NCBI GenBank assembly: GCA_017448345.1
Contig: JAFSLP010000011.1
Coordinates: forward strand, 1-41,449
Source of the DNA: Paludibacteraceae bacterium
GTDB taxonomy: Bacteria > Bacteroidota > Bacteroidia > Bacteroidales > Paludibacteraceae
Reading direction: 5' to 3'
Length of the DNA: 41,449 nt
Numbering within the stretch: position 1 is the first letter of the stretch; each line of letters begins with the position of its first letter. Positions 6,027 to 15,952 of this stretch are shown here, in pieces. Both the position numbers and the translations under genes were made by a program. The notes under the pieces were generated by a model, which was given only the letters and a program-made list of their open reading frames with translations, did not search any database and was not told the origin of the DNA.

Positions 6027-8792
6027 TTGAAGGAAGATTACATCCGAATAGAGGGGGCGGACACGCACAACCTGAAACACGTGTCTGTAGATATACCACG
6101 CAACAAACTGGTAGTTGTGACAGGCGTGAGCGGCAGCGGCAAGAGTTCGCTGGCTTTTGATACGCTTTATGCGGAAGGTCAGAGGCGGTACGTGGAAAGC
6201 CTGAGTGCCTATGCGCGCCAGTTCATGGGCAGGATGCAGAAACCGGAAGTGGAGAAGATAGAAGGCATCCCGCCCGCCATCGCCATACAGCAGAAAGTGA
6301 GCAGCCGTAATCCCCGTTCGACGGTAGGCACCGTGACGGAGATATACGACTATCTGAAACTACTGTACGCGCGCGTAGGCAAGACCTATTCGCCTGTGAG
6401 CGGCGAGGAGGTGCGTAAGAACACCATCCGGGACGTGGTACAGTATATGGAGAGCCAGCCCGCCGGCACAAGGCTGTATCTGCTCAGCCCCATCATCCTG
6501 CCGGAAGGACGCACTCTGCAAGAACAGCTGGCGCTATGGCAGAGCCAAGGTTTCAGCCGCCTGCTAATAGACGGCGACACAATACGTCTGGACGCCAACA
6601 CATGGCAACAGGCAGAAGGGCATGAGGCATATCTATTAGTGGACCGCATCATGGTGGACCATGAACCGGCTACGAGCAACCGTTTTGCAGACTCAGTCCA
6701 GACCGCCTTCTTTGAAGGGCAAGGCGAATGTCATGTGGAAGTACTAAGGGACAAAGTACCCTATACGAAGGTGTTCTCGGAACGGTTTGAAGCCGACGGC
6801 ATCCAGTTTATCGAACCCAGCGAACACCTCTTTGATTTCAACAACCCAGTCGGCGCCTGCCCTGAATGCAAAGGCGTAGGAACCGTGATGGGCATAGATA
6901 CCGACTTGGTCGTTCCCGACAAGTCGAAGTCCATCTATGAGGAGGCGATAGCCTGCTGGCAAGGCGAGAAGATGAAGGGCTGGCTGGAGCCGCTGATATA
7001 CAACGCCGCGAAATTCGATTTCCCTATTCATACACCTTTTTACGCGCTGAGCGCCGAGCAGAAACAACTGATCTGGAGCGGAAACGAGTATTTCAAGGGG
7101 CTGCATGAGTTCTTCCACGAACTGGAGGAGAAGCAGTATTCAAAGATTCAATACCGCGTGATGCTGGCGCGATACAAAGGCAAGACCACCTGCCCAGTCT
7201 GCAAGGGTTTCCATCTGCGCAAAGAAGCAGGATACGTGCTGATAAACGGCAAGAGTATCCAGCAGTTATGCGCCATGCCGATTACGGAGCTGGACGAGTG
7301 GTTCAACCACCTCCAGCTGACGGAAACCGAGCAGAAGACAGCAGAGATGCTTCTCATCGAGATCCGCAACCGTCTTCAGTTCATGAAAGATGTCGGTCTG
7401 AGTTACCTCACCCTCAACCGGATGAGCAACACCCTTTCGGGCGGCGAGAGCCAGCGTATCAACCTTGCCAAATCGCTTGGAAGCAGTCTGGTAGGTTCCC
7501 TATATGTGCTGGACGAACCGTCTATCGGTCTGCATCCCCGCGACACAGAACGGCTGATACACGTGCTGCATGAGTTACGCGACTTGGGCAACACCATCGT
7601 CGTCGTAGAACATGACGAGGATATCATCGCCGCAGCCGACCATATCATCGAGATAGGTCCCGCCGCCGGAAGACACGGAGGCGAGGTGGTATATGAGGGC
7701 AAACCGCGACCTGAGCTTTTCCAATACCACATACCGGCACAACGACGGCATTGGAACAACTATATCGAGATTGAAGGCGCCTGCGAGAACAACCTGAAGA
7801 ACCTGACCGTCCGTTTCCCTCTGCATGTGATGACCGTAGTGACGGGCGTGAGCGGCAGCGGCAAGAGTTCGCTGGTAAGCAAAGTGCTCTACCCTGCTCT
7901 CACGAAACATTACGGCGGCGTATTTGCCGAGCACACTGGCGATTTCGGTCATTTGCACGGCAGCACCCATCTGATGCATGACATCGAGTTTGTGGACCAG
8001 AACCCGTTGAGCCGTTCCACCCGTTCCAACCCCGTAACGTATCTGAAGGCGTATGATGAGATACGGCGACTGTTCGCCGAGCAACCCTTGGCAAAACAAC
8101 TGGGACTGACACCAGCCCATTTCTCGTTCAACACACCGGGCGGACGATGCGAGACCTGTCAGGGCGAAGGCACCATCACCATCGAGATGCAGTTCATGGC
8201 TGACCTTGTGTTAGAGTGCGAACAATGCCACGGACAGCGGTTCAAACAAGATATTCTGGATGTCCGTTACCGCGACAAATCCATCTATGACGTGCTTTGC
8301 ATGACCGTCAACCAAGCGGTGGAGTTCTTCAGCGAGGACCCGCAATGCCAGCGCATCGTGAAACGACTCAAACCGCTACAGGACGTGGGTATCGGTTATA
8401 TCCAGTTAGGACAAAGCAGCAGTACACTATCCGGCGGAGAGAGCCAGCGCGTCAAGCTGGCATCATTCATCGCACAGGAGGAATGTGACCCGACGATTTT
8501 CGTCTTCGACGAGCCGACAACGGGTCTGCATCACCGCGATATTGAAGTGCTGCTGAACGCATTAAACCGACTCATCAGCAAAGGGCACACGGTAATCATC
8601 ATAGAGCACAACCCCGCCGTCATCCTTGCCGCCGACCATGTGATAGATTTGGGACCCGAGGGCGGCAAACAGGGAGGACAGATAGTGTGCACCGGCACGC
8701 CGGAAGAGATAGCTGCCTGCAAAGAGAGTTACACCGGCAAATATCTCGCCAAAATCATACAGACAAACACGGAATACAAACATAAAGCATGA
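6027..8792 (+). CDS. uvrA: Excinuclease ABC subunit A (UvrA family)
   Basis: UvrA is the damage-recognition ATPase of nucleotide excision repair. The 921-residue protein has two ABC modules: Walker A GVSGSGKSS near residues 32 and 606, signature LSGGESQR in both halves, and an intact C-terminal zinc module (CETC and CEQC). Oddity: the cysteine pairs expected at the edges of the UvrB-binding/insertion region are partly lost. GKTYSPVSGEEV stands where CPxCG is usual, and FEADGIQFIEP replaces the first CxxC of the N-terminal zinc module, leaving only CPEC. Several Bacteroidota UvrA paralogues share this, so it may be a paralogue rather than the only UvrA of the cell. The start is a TTG at 6027; no ATG fits upstream in frame. 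It overlaps the next gene by ATGA. Confidence 0.92.
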   Translation: MKEDYIRIEGADTHNLKHVSVDIPRNKLVVVTGVSGSGKSSLAFDTLYAEGQRRYVESLSAYARQFMGRMQKPEVEKIEGIPPAIAIQQKVSSRNPRSTVGTVTEIYDYLKLLYARVGKTYSPVSGEEVRKNTIRDVVQYMESQPAGTRLYLLSPIILPEGRTLQEQLALWQSQGFSRLLIDGDTIRLDANTWQQAEGHEAYLLVDRIMVDHEPATSNRFADSVQTAFFEGQGECHVEVLRDKVPYTKVFSERFEADGIQFIEPSEHLFDFNNPVGACPECKGVGTVMGIDTDLVVPDKSKSIYEEAIACWQGEKMKGWLEPLIYNAAKFDFPIHTPFYALSAEQKQLIWSGNEYFKGLHEFFHELEEKQYSKIQYRVMLARYKGKTTCPVCKGFHLRKEAGYVLINGKSIQQLCAMPITELDEWFNHLQLTETEQKTAEMLLIEIRNRLQFMKDVGLSYLTLNRMSNTLSGGESQRINLAKSLGSSLVGSLYVLDEPSIGLHPRDTERLIHVLHELRDLGNTIVVVEHDEDIIAAADHIIEIGPAAGRHGGEVVYEGKPRPELFQYHIPAQRRHWNNYIEIEGACENNLKNLTVRFPLHVMTVVTGVSGSGKSSLVSKVLYPALTKHYGGVFAEHTGDFGHLHGSTHLMHDIEFVDQNPLSRSTRSNPVTYLKAYDEIRRLFAEQPLAKQLGLTPAHFSFNTPGGRCETCQGEGTITIEMQFMADLVLECEQCHGQRFKQDILDVRYRDKSIYDVLCMTVNQAVEFFSEDPQCQRIVKRLKPLQDVGIGYIQLGQSSSTLSGGESQRVKLASFIAQEECDPTIFVFDEPTTGLHHRDIEVLLNALNRLISKGHTVIIIEHNPAVILAADHVIDLGPEGGKQGGQIVCTGTPEEIAACKESYTGKYLAKIIQTNTEYKHKA

Positions 8793-10747
8793 GAAATAGC
8801 AATACATTTAAAGAGATTCAGCGGTCGGATATCTTCTCACATATCCCGCAGATGAGCTATCTGCCCCGATGGGGAGTGCTGCTGATGGATATGATGCTGT
8901 GTACGATAGCGTTCTGGCTAAGCGTATGGGTAGGCAGCGGGTTCTTCCATTATCCTACATACGGAACACCCATGATTTCACTCGGCTTACAATATGTCAT
9001 AGTGATGGCGGTACAGCTGGTGGCGTTCTGGGCATTCCACACCTATTCCGGTATCCTGCGGTACTCCACATTCATTGACACCGTCAAAGTGCTGCTTGCC
9101 AACATCTCCACAAGCCTTGTGCTGATTGCTTTCAATATCGTGATGGATTACGCGATAGGCAGACATCCTCTGCTGAACACCGTGCTTGTCATCTATATGC
9201 CGACGGCTTTCGTGTTCCTATTCACATTACGCGTAGGCGTGAAGACCCTCAGCGAGACGATGGAACGCAGCCAGTTCACTCCACGGGCGATGATTTACGG
9301 CACCCAGACAGCCGGTCTGGCTATCGCCAAAATGCTCCGTTCGGCAGGTAACACACCCTATCGTCCGATGGGGTTCATCGCCGACTCCAACGAGCGTTCC
9401 GGCTATGAACTGGCAGGTCTGACCGTACGCGCGCTGAATGAGAAACTATTCGACTGGATGAAGAAACGCAACATACGGCATGTCATCGTCTCGCCGCTCA
9501 AGATGAGTTCTCTCAACCCAGCCAAAGACCTCCAGATATTCATAGACCATAACATCCGTATTCTTACCACGCCTTATTTCAAACAATGGGACAACATTGA
9601 CGAGATAGACATGCAGCGTATCGGCAGGATTGATTCCATACATATTGAAGACCTGCTTGAACGCCCGAAGATAGAGATTGACACCGCTAACGTGCGCCAG
9701 ATACTGAACAAACGCGTGGTCTTGGTCAGCGGAGCAGCAGGCAGCATCGGCAGCGAACTGGTGCGACAGATACAACGCTACAAACCACAAGTGACCATAT
9801 TGCTTGAGATGGCGGAATCGCCGCTACACGACCTGATGCTGGATTTGCAAAGCCAGTTCCCCTCATCACGATTCATACCTATCATCGCAGACATCCGCAA
9901 CCGCGAACGTATCGAGCAGATATTCAGCGAGATGCGTCCGGATATTGTGTATCATGCCGCAGCATACAAACATGTCCCGCTCATGGAGAGTTTCCCCAAC
10001 GAAGCCATTCAGACAAACGTATCAGGAACGAAAAACATGGCGGACATGTCTGTCAAATACGGCGTCAGCAGGTTTGTGATGATTTCCACGGACAAAGCCG
10101 TCAATCCCACCAATATCATGGGCGCGAGCAAACGTATCGCCGAGATTTATGTGCAGTCGCTCTTCCGCAAACTGAATGCGCAGAATGCCGATTGCACCAA
10201 ATTCATCACCACGCGTTTCGGCAATGTGTTAGGCAGCAACGGCTCCGTCATTCCGTATTTCCGCAAGCAGATAGCCGCAGGAGGACCGGTGACTGTGACC
10301 CATCCGGACATCATCCGTTATTTCATGACCATTCCGGAGGCATGCTGCTTGGTGATGGAAGCAGGTACGCTGGGCAACGGCGGAGAGATTTTCGTCTTCG
10401 ATATGGGCGAGCCTGTAAAGATACTCGACCTCGCACGCAATATGATCCGCCTCGCCGGTTTCACACCGGACAAGGACATCCCTATCATCTTTACCGGTTT
10501 GCGTCCCGGCGAGAAACTATATGAAGAGTTACTGAACCAGAAAGAGACGACGCTGCCCACCAGCAACGAGAAAATCATGGTGGCGCGTGTGCGGGAGTCT
10601 GACTACGACGAGGTGAGCAAACGCATTGACAAACTGATAGAAACCAGCAGGCTCTCCAAGCCGTTCACCACGGTCTCGCTGATGAAACAGATAGTGCCGG
10701 AGTTTATCAGCAACAATTCTATTTATGAGCAATTAGATCCGCAATGA
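8789..10747 (+). CDS. CapD/FlaA1-like nucleotide-sugar 4,6-dehydratase, membrane-bound
   Basis: The 652-residue protein has about four N-terminal membrane helices (residues 25-145), a CoA-binding/Rossmann-like middle domain and an extended short-chain dehydrogenase domain. The NAD site GAAGSIGSE lies near residue 313, AAAYKHVPLMES follows, and the catalytic segment STDKAVNPTNIMGASK is near residue 433, with Met in place of the classical Tyr of YxxxK, as in FlaA1/CapD/PglF enzymes. These convert UDP-GlcNAc to a 4-keto-6-deoxy sugar, the first step towards sugars such as bacillosamine, QuiNAc or FucNAc in surface glycans. The ATG overlaps the uvrA stop and its stop overlaps the next start (ATGA), pointing to translational coupling with the WecA-like enzyme. 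The exact product sugar cannot be read from sequence. Confidence 0.9.
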   Translation: MRNSNTFKEIQRSDIFSHIPQMSYLPRWGVLLMDMMLCTIAFWLSVWVGSGFFHYPTYGTPMISLGLQYVIVMAVQLVAFWAFHTYSGILRYSTFIDTVKVLLANISTSLVLIAFNIVMDYAIGRHPLLNTVLVIYMPTAFVFLFTLRVGVKTLSETMERSQFTPRAMIYGTQTAGLAIAKMLRSAGNTPYRPMGFIADSNERSGYELAGLTVRALNEKLFDWMKKRNIRHVIVSPLKMSSLNPAKDLQIFIDHNIRILTTPYFKQWDNIDEIDMQRIGRIDSIHIEDLLERPKIEIDTANVRQILNKRVVLVSGAAGSIGSELVRQIQRYKPQVTILLEMAESPLHDLMLDLQSQFPSSRFIPIIADIRNRERIEQIFSEMRPDIVYHAAAYKHVPLMESFPNEAIQTNVSGTKNMADMSVKYGVSRFVMISTDKAVNPTNIMGASKRIAEIYVQSLFRKLNAQNADCTKFITTRFGNVLGSNGSVIPYFRKQIAAGGPVTVTHPDIIRYFMTIPEACCLVMEAGTLGNGGEIFVFDMGEPVKILDLARNMIRLAGFTPDKDIPIIFTGLRPGEKLYEELLNQKETTLPTSNEKIMVARVRESDYDEVSKRIDKLIETSRLSKPFTTVSLMKQIVPEFISNNSIYEQLDPQ

Positions 10748-11826
10748 TACAGACATTTTTTATCCAACACAGTTATTTAATCGGCTTAATCAGTTTTACA
10801 TTGGGTTTCATCGGCATGCCGGTTGTTATCCGCATTGCCAAGAAGAAAGGTTTCGTCGTTCGTCCCAACAAACGTATGAGCCACACCGGAGAAGTGCCCA
10901 ATGTAGGAGGTCTGAACATCTGTTTCAGTTTTATGCTGACCTATCTTCTTTTTGAATACGACCAGATGACCCAGAACCAGTTCTTCCTCATCGGTCTGTT
11001 TGCCATCATGGCAGTCGGATTTATTGACGACGTGCTGGTGCTGACACCAACCGCCAAACTGCTGGGTGAGACTTTTGCAGGCATTGCCCTTATCGGATTT
11101 GCAGACTTGCGGATTACACATCTGCACGGGCTCTTCGGTATCACGGAGATAGGGGTCATTCCCAGTTATCTCATCTCGCTTTTCGTGCTCATCGCCATCA
11201 TCAATGCGGTGAATCTGATTGACGGTATCGATGGTCTGGCAAGCGGTTTGGGAATTCTGTATTGCATTTTCTTCGCAGTCTATTTCCATCTGGCAGGCGA
11301 GACGAGCTGGTCCATCCTCGGCATCTGTATGATCGGGTCGCTGGCGGTGTTCTTCATCTATAACGTCTTCGGGCATAAGGGAAAGATTTTCATGGGCGAC
11401 TCCGGCAGTCTGCTTTTGGGCTACCTGCTGACGGCATTTGTTTTCCGTTTCTGTGAGATTAACGCCTACGGACAGGTGCCGGAGGCAGTGCATATGAGTG
11501 CGGCGCCGGCAGTGGCAATATGCGTGCTGACGGTTCCTATCTTCGACACGATACGCGTGAGCCTCACGCGTCTCAAGCAACACCGTTCGCCTTTCCTGCC
11601 CGACAAGAACCATATACACCACCTGCTGCTGCGAACAGGGCTCAATCATATACAGACCACCTGTGTCCTGCTCTCCGTCAGCGTGCTTTTCATCGCACTC
11701 GCTATCGTGGGACGCAACTGGAACATGTGGGTTTTGGTGACTACTGATTTTGCGATAGCTACAGCTCTTACGCTGCTGCTATGGCGTGTGATTAACCGCA
11801 AACTGTACGGCAATGCTGACAATTGA
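10744..11826 (+). CDS. WecA/TagO-like undecaprenyl-phosphate sugar-1-phosphate transferase
   Basis: This 360-residue polytopic membrane protein has about ten or eleven hydrophobic segments. It belongs to the MraY/WecA family, which transfers a sugar phosphate (often GlcNAc-1-P) from UDP to undecaprenyl phosphate on the cytoplasmic face to start a lipid-linked glycan. The Mg-binding DD (FIDDVLVLTP) is near residue 94, NLIDGIDGLASG near 154, MGDSGSLLLGY near 216 and the HIHH loop near 289. The early KKGFVVRPNKRMSHTGEVP is also typical. It sits directly after the sugar dehydratase, so the two probably feed one glycan pathway. It overlaps the ABC-F gene by 14 bases. Confidence 0.92.
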   Translation: MIQTFFIQHSYLIGLISFTLGFIGMPVVIRIAKKKGFVVRPNKRMSHTGEVPNVGGLNICFSFMLTYLLFEYDQMTQNQFFLIGLFAIMAVGFIDDVLVLTPTAKLLGETFAGIALIGFADLRITHLHGLFGITEIGVIPSYLISLFVLIAIINAVNLIDGIDGLASGLGILYCIFFAVYFHLAGETSWSILGICMIGSLAVFFIYNVFGHKGKIFMGDSGSLLLGYLLTAFVFRFCEINAYGQVPEAVHMSAAPAVAICVLTVPIFDTIRVSLTRLKQHRSPFLPDKNHIHHLLLRTGLNHIQTTCVLLSVSVLFIALAIVGRNWNMWVLVTTDFAIATALTLLLWRVINRKLYGNADN

Positions 11827-13663
11827 CCATCTGTCGATGGAGTTCTCGTCCCGCCCGGTGCTGAACGATATCACGTTTCTTGTCAACCGCAAGGACCGCA
11901 TCGCATTGGTGGGTAAGAACGGAGCAGGCAAGACCACTCTGCTCCGGCTTATTGCGGGCGAGTACCAGCCTACAGGAGGGCGCATAGCACGCGATACGGA
12001 TATGACCGTCGGCTATCTGCCGCAGGTGATGCTTTTCCATGACAACCGTTCATTGCGTGAAGAGGTGATGTCGGTCTTCCGTCAGGCTCCCGAGGAACAG
12101 GATGAAGCACGGTTCATTGCCGAGATGGACAGAACCATCATCGGACTGGGTTTTGAGCGGCGTGACTTTGACCGCCCGTGCAGCGAGTTCTCCGGTGGAT
12201 GGAGAATGCGTATCGAGCTGGCGAAGATTCTGCTCAGGCATCCAGACCTGCTGCTGCTCGACGAGCCGACCAACCATCTGGACATCGAGTCTATACAATG
12301 GCTCGAAGACTTCCTCAAGAGCTCTCAGGCAGCAGTGCTGATGGTCAGCCACGACCGGGCTTTCATTGACGCGGTTTGTCCGCGAACGATAGAGATAACG
12401 CTCGGACGCATATACGATTATAATGTCAACTACAGCCGTTTTGTCGAACTGCGCAAGGAACGCCATGAGCAGCAGGTGCGGGCTTACCTCAACCAGCAGA
12501 AGATGATTCAGGATACAGAGGAGTTCATCGAGCGTTTCCGCTATAAAGCCACCAAAGCCGTGCAGGTACAGAGCCGCATCAAGCAACTGGAGAAACTGGA
12601 GCGGCTGGAGGTGGACATGGAGGACACCAGCAGGCTGAACCTGAAGTTTCCGCCTGCTCCCAGAAGCGGAGACTACCCGATTATCATTGATGAGTTACGC
12701 AAGGATTTCGGAGAACACAATGTCTTTCATGATGTCACCTTCACCATCCGCAGAGGCGAGAAAGTGGCATTCGTGGGCAAGAACGGAGAAGGCAAGTCCA
12801 CGCTCGTCAAATGTATCATGGGACAGCTGGATTACCTCGGTACGCTCAAAATCGGACATAATGTCAAAATCGGTTACTTTGCACAGAATCAGGCGGCTTT
12901 GTTAGACGAGAACCTCACCGTTTTCGAGACTATCGATTATGTCGCTACGGGTGACATACGAACGAAGATACGCGATATCCTCGGCGCGTTTATGTTCGGC
13001 GGAGAGGCAAGCGACAAGAAGGTCAAAGTGCTCTCCGGAGGCGAGAGAAGCAGGCTGGCGATGATACGTCTGCTGCTGGAGCCGTGCAACCTGCTCATTC
13101 TCGATGAGCCGACCAACCATCTGGACATGCAGTCCAAGGACGTACTCAAAGCAGCACTCAAGGATTTCGACGGTACACTCATTTGCGTCAGTCACGACCG
13201 CGATTTCCTTGACGGCCTGGTAAGCAAAGTGTATGAGTTCGGCGGAGGGAGAGTGAAAGAGCACCTCGGCGGCATCTACGACTTCCTGCGCGCCAAACGC
13301 ATGGACAACCTGCAGCAACTCAATAGTAACAGCAGGGACAGCAGGAACAAACCCGACAGCCAGCCGACGGTCACCCGACGGCTGAACGACGGTCAAAGCC
13401 CCGGAAAAGCTGATCCTGAAGGTACTTCCGGCGCCTTGGACTACGCGGCACAGAAAGCCGCAGCGGCGGAGAAACGCAAGAAAGAGAAGATGATAGCGCA
13501 GACAGAAGAGGAGATTACTGCGCTGGAGGCGGAACAGAAACAGATAGAACAAACACTGGCATCACCGGAAAACCAGACACCGGAGATGTTCCGGAAATAC
13601 GAAACTGTGAAGCATCACATCGAACAAAAACTATACGAATGGCAACTGTTAAACGAAAGCTGA
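11813..13663 (+). CDS. ABC-F family ATPase (Uup/EttA type)
   Basis: Two ABC domains without membrane segments, in 616 residues, mark an ABC-F protein, a family that acts on ribosomes or in DNA-associated processes. Walker A motifs are GKNGAGKTT (about residue 34) and GKNGEGKST (about 322); signatures are FSGGWRMR and LSGGERSR; both Walker B motifs end LLLLDEPTNHLD or LLILDEPTNHLD. The inter-domain linker is charged. After the second domain a low-complexity, Gln/Ser/Asp-rich stretch (about residues 505-545) leads to a C-terminal coiled coil as in Uup. It is embedded in a glycan gene run with overlaps of 14 bases upstream and 25 downstream. The precise member of the family is uncertain. Confidence 0.92.
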   Translation: MLTIDHLSMEFSSRPVLNDITFLVNRKDRIALVGKNGAGKTTLLRLIAGEYQPTGGRIARDTDMTVGYLPQVMLFHDNRSLREEVMSVFRQAPEEQDEARFIAEMDRTIIGLGFERRDFDRPCSEFSGGWRMRIELAKILLRHPDLLLLDEPTNHLDIESIQWLEDFLKSSQAAVLMVSHDRAFIDAVCPRTIEITLGRIYDYNVNYSRFVELRKERHEQQVRAYLNQQKMIQDTEEFIERFRYKATKAVQVQSRIKQLEKLERLEVDMEDTSRLNLKFPPAPRSGDYPIIIDELRKDFGEHNVFHDVTFTIRRGEKVAFVGKNGEGKSTLVKCIMGQLDYLGTLKIGHNVKIGYFAQNQAALLDENLTVFETIDYVATGDIRTKIRDILGAFMFGGEASDKKVKVLSGGERSRLAMIRLLLEPCNLLILDEPTNHLDMQSKDVLKAALKDFDGTLICVSHDRDFLDGLVSKVYEFGGGRVKEHLGGIYDFLRAKRMDNLQQLNSNSRDSRNKPDSQPTVTRRLNDGQSPGKADPEGTSGALDYAAQKAAAAEKRKKEKMIAQTEEEITALEAEQKQIEQTLASPENQTPEMFRKYETVKHHIEQKLYEWQLLNES

Positions 13664-14817
13664 ATGACGTTATTCAGTACTTGCTCACATGGCTCTGTTA
13701 CGGCAACAAAGAAGCCGCTGCAAGAGTAACTTACACCGACGATGAAAAGGCGTTGGACCAATACGATGTCATCATCGTCCCGAACGGCAGTCTGGGCAAC
13801 CGTATTGTGCTGCCGGACATGAAAGAGGTAGTGGTGGAACACCCTGCGAAAGACAAAAGCATCATCCGCACGGACATCCTGTACAACGCGTTCTTTTTTA
13901 TCTCCCGCGCGGAAGAGACGTACAACACCGAGCGCGACGAACACGGACGTTTTGCCGCCAAGTACTCCCTCCTTGGCGAGAGCAACCGGATGCAGATTCC
14001 ATTGCTGGACGAGCATGCACGGCTGCTGCTCAAATGTCTGGATGCGCCCCTGCCGGAACCCGGCTTCAACAGCATTTATCTGACACATGATGTGGATGCT
14101 ATTACACAATACCGCCATTTTCGCGGATTTATCGGAGGGCTTGTACGTGGCGAGATAGAGCAGGTAAAACGGGCTTTCGGAGACATACACAAGGATCCGC
14201 TGTTCACTTTCCCATGGATGATCCGTCAAGATGCCAAAGCGGCACATGCAAAAAAAATCTATTTTATCAAGAACACCAAGGGCAAAGGGCTTGACTACCC
14301 GCAATATAACCTGAAAGGCAACGACTACAAATATCTGGAACACATGCTGCTTGATTCCGGCGCAAAGCTTGGACTGCACTCCAGTTATTATGGCGATTTG
14401 GCACCGCTGACATTCAACCAGTCGCCCTTCCACCGCTCGCATTACCTTCGCTGCTCCATCAACCAGCTGCAGCGCGTGAGCAAAGCGGGACTCACCGACG
14501 ATTTCACAATGGGTTTTGCAGACTGCGCAGGTTTCCGATTACAGACCACACGCGCCGTGCAATGGATCAATCCGGTATCAATGACCATCATGCCCATCAC
14601 CTTGCACCCGCTCATCATTATGGACACGACACTCAGCAATGCCAATTATATGAACCTCAGTGAAGACGAGGCGTATTTCCTCTGCGAACGGCTGATAGAG
14701 AAAGTGAGGATGCATCATGGCGATTTGTGTCTGCTGTGGCATAACTCGTCCTTTGTACACAATAAGTACCATAAGACACTATACCCGAAAATCATCGAGC
14801 TTATCAATGGCAGATAA
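13639..14817 (+). CDS. DUF7033-type polysaccharide deacetylase-like protein
   Basis: The 392-residue protein carries a NodB-like core: THDVD near residue 150 (YLTHDVDAI) is the metal-binding first motif of carbohydrate esterase family 4, GLHSSYY near 252 the second, and LLWHNSSF near the end may supply the last histidine. The N-terminal 140 residues (DVIIVPNGSLGNRI, RTDILYNAFFFISRAEE) fit the DUF7033 domain, found in front of deacetylase domains in Bacteroidota surface-glycan loci. No signal peptide is visible, so it would act in the cytoplasm. The likely role is removal of an acetyl group from a sugar precursor, by inference. It overlaps the ABC-F gene by 25 bases and the glycosyltransferase by 11. 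Confidence 0.8.
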   Translation: MATVKRKLNDVIQYLLTWLCYGNKEAAARVTYTDDEKALDQYDVIIVPNGSLGNRIVLPDMKEVVVEHPAKDKSIIRTDILYNAFFFISRAEETYNTERDEHGRFAAKYSLLGESNRMQIPLLDEHARLLLKCLDAPLPEPGFNSIYLTHDVDAITQYRHFRGFIGGLVRGEIEQVKRAFGDIHKDPLFTFPWMIRQDAKAAHAKKIYFIKNTKGKGLDYPQYNLKGNDYKYLEHMLLDSGAKLGLHSSYYGDLAPLTFNQSPFHRSHYLRCSINQLQRVSKAGLTDDFTMGFADCAGFRLQTTRAVQWINPVSMTIMPITLHPLIIMDTTLSNANYMNLSEDEAYFLCERLIEKVRMHHGDLCLLWHNSSFVHNKYHKTLYPKIIELINGR

Positions 14818-15952
14818 ACATCCGCATATCCTCGTCGTCTCCGACCCACCAGCTGCTCCCGGCTACCTGCCGAGAGTGCGGTATATATGCAATTATCTTG
14901 TACGCCAAGGCTATGCAGTAACTCTGCTGACAGAGGAAAGCGGACCGATGCCGTTTCTCCGCACCTATCCCGTCAAGACCATCCGCATGTATAGCGGCGG
15001 CATGTGTGACTGGGCACTCAAGACGGCATGGACACTGATGACCAACTGGCATAACAGAGTCTTTGCCCGGCGGGCGTTAGCAGATATGGACAGCGGATAT
15101 GACTTGGTGTTATGCACCGCCTTCAGTGATTTCCCGCTCGGAGCGGCTCAACGCATAGCACGGACCTTGCATCTGCCGCTGGTATGTGACATCCGCGATT
15201 TGGACGAACAGGTGCGTAACTCCCGCTACCAATACCGCCATCAATACTGGTGGACGATGCCGTTCCGGCTTTTATACCGCGCCATACATATCCGCCGGAG
15301 GAACCGTGTGATACGTTCGGCAGATGCCGTCACCACCGTCTCCCCGTGGCATGCAGGTTTCATCCGAAGCACACTCAACGAACGCGTACACATCATCTAC
15401 AACGGCTTTGACGGACAGCAGTTCTATCCGCAGGACATACCGGCTGAACGGTTCACGGTTAGCTATATCGGTTCGCTCTTCGACTGGCAGAGACCGGCAT
15501 TGGAGAAAGTAAAGAGAGCCGTAGAGCAGCTGAACGAACAGTTGGGAGATAACAGCATCATCATTGACCTTCACACGCCGGACAGCCACCCGGTACCGCA
15601 TGACCGGTTGGGAGACGCCATACGCAGCAGCAGCGTCATGCTGGTACTCACCTCCACGGACACACACGGAATGCTGACCACCAAATTCTACGAGGCGCTC
15701 GGTTGCGCCAAACCGGTGCTCTGCGTACCCTCTGACAAAGGAGACCTTGCCGAACTGATAGCCGAAACCAATGCAGGCATTGCCACAGATGACGAGCAGG
15801 TCATCCAGTCCTTTCTCATGGAGAGATACGATGAATGGCGGAAGAAAGGATTCACGCACCAACCTGTCACCGGATGCGATGCCTATTCGCGGGAGACACA
15901 ATGCGAGAGATTGAAAACCATTCTAACAAACTATATTTATCATGAATCGTGA
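14807..15952 (+). CDS. Glycosyltransferase, GT-B fold (GT4-like)
   Basis: A 381-residue cytosolic glycosyltransferase. The N-terminal half has a Rossmann-like start ([20 protein letters not shown]) and a substrate pocket segment ([13 protein letters not shown]). The C-terminal half has the hinge [15 protein letters not shown], then [11 protein letters not shown], and the donor-binding stretch [17 protein letters not shown], as in family 4 enzymes. I used the ATG at 14807 ([11 protein letters not shown]), 11 bases inside the preceding gene; an upstream in-frame ATG at 14717 would add 30 residues that read like the other frame of the neighbour. The donor sugar is unknown. It overlaps glyA by 11 bases, and likely acts after the WecA-like enzyme in glycan assembly. 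Confidence 0.88.
   Translation: MADKHPHILVVSDPPAAPGYLPRVRYICNYLVRQGYAVTLLTEESGPMPFLRTYPVKTIRMYSGGMCDWALKTAWTLMTNWHNRVFARRALADMDSGYDLVLCTAFSDFPLGAAQRIARTLHLPLVCDIRDLDEQVRNSRYQYRHQYWWTMPFRLLYRAIHIRRRNRVIRSADAVTTVSPWHAGFIRSTLNERVHIIYNGFDGQQFYPQDIPAERFTVSYIGSLFDWQRPALEKVKRAVEQLNEQLGDNSIIIDLHTPDSHPVPHDRLGDAIRSSSVMLVLTSTDTHGMLTTKFYEALGCAKPVLCVPSDKGDLAELIAETNAGIATDDEQVIQSFLMERYDEWRKKGFTHQPVTGCDAYSRETQCERLKTILTNYIYHES

Noticed and set aside
14717-14806. Longer start for the GT4-like glycosyltransferase
   Set aside because: These 30 codons lie entirely within the DUF7033 gene and lack the Rossmann start, which begins after the ATG at 14807.
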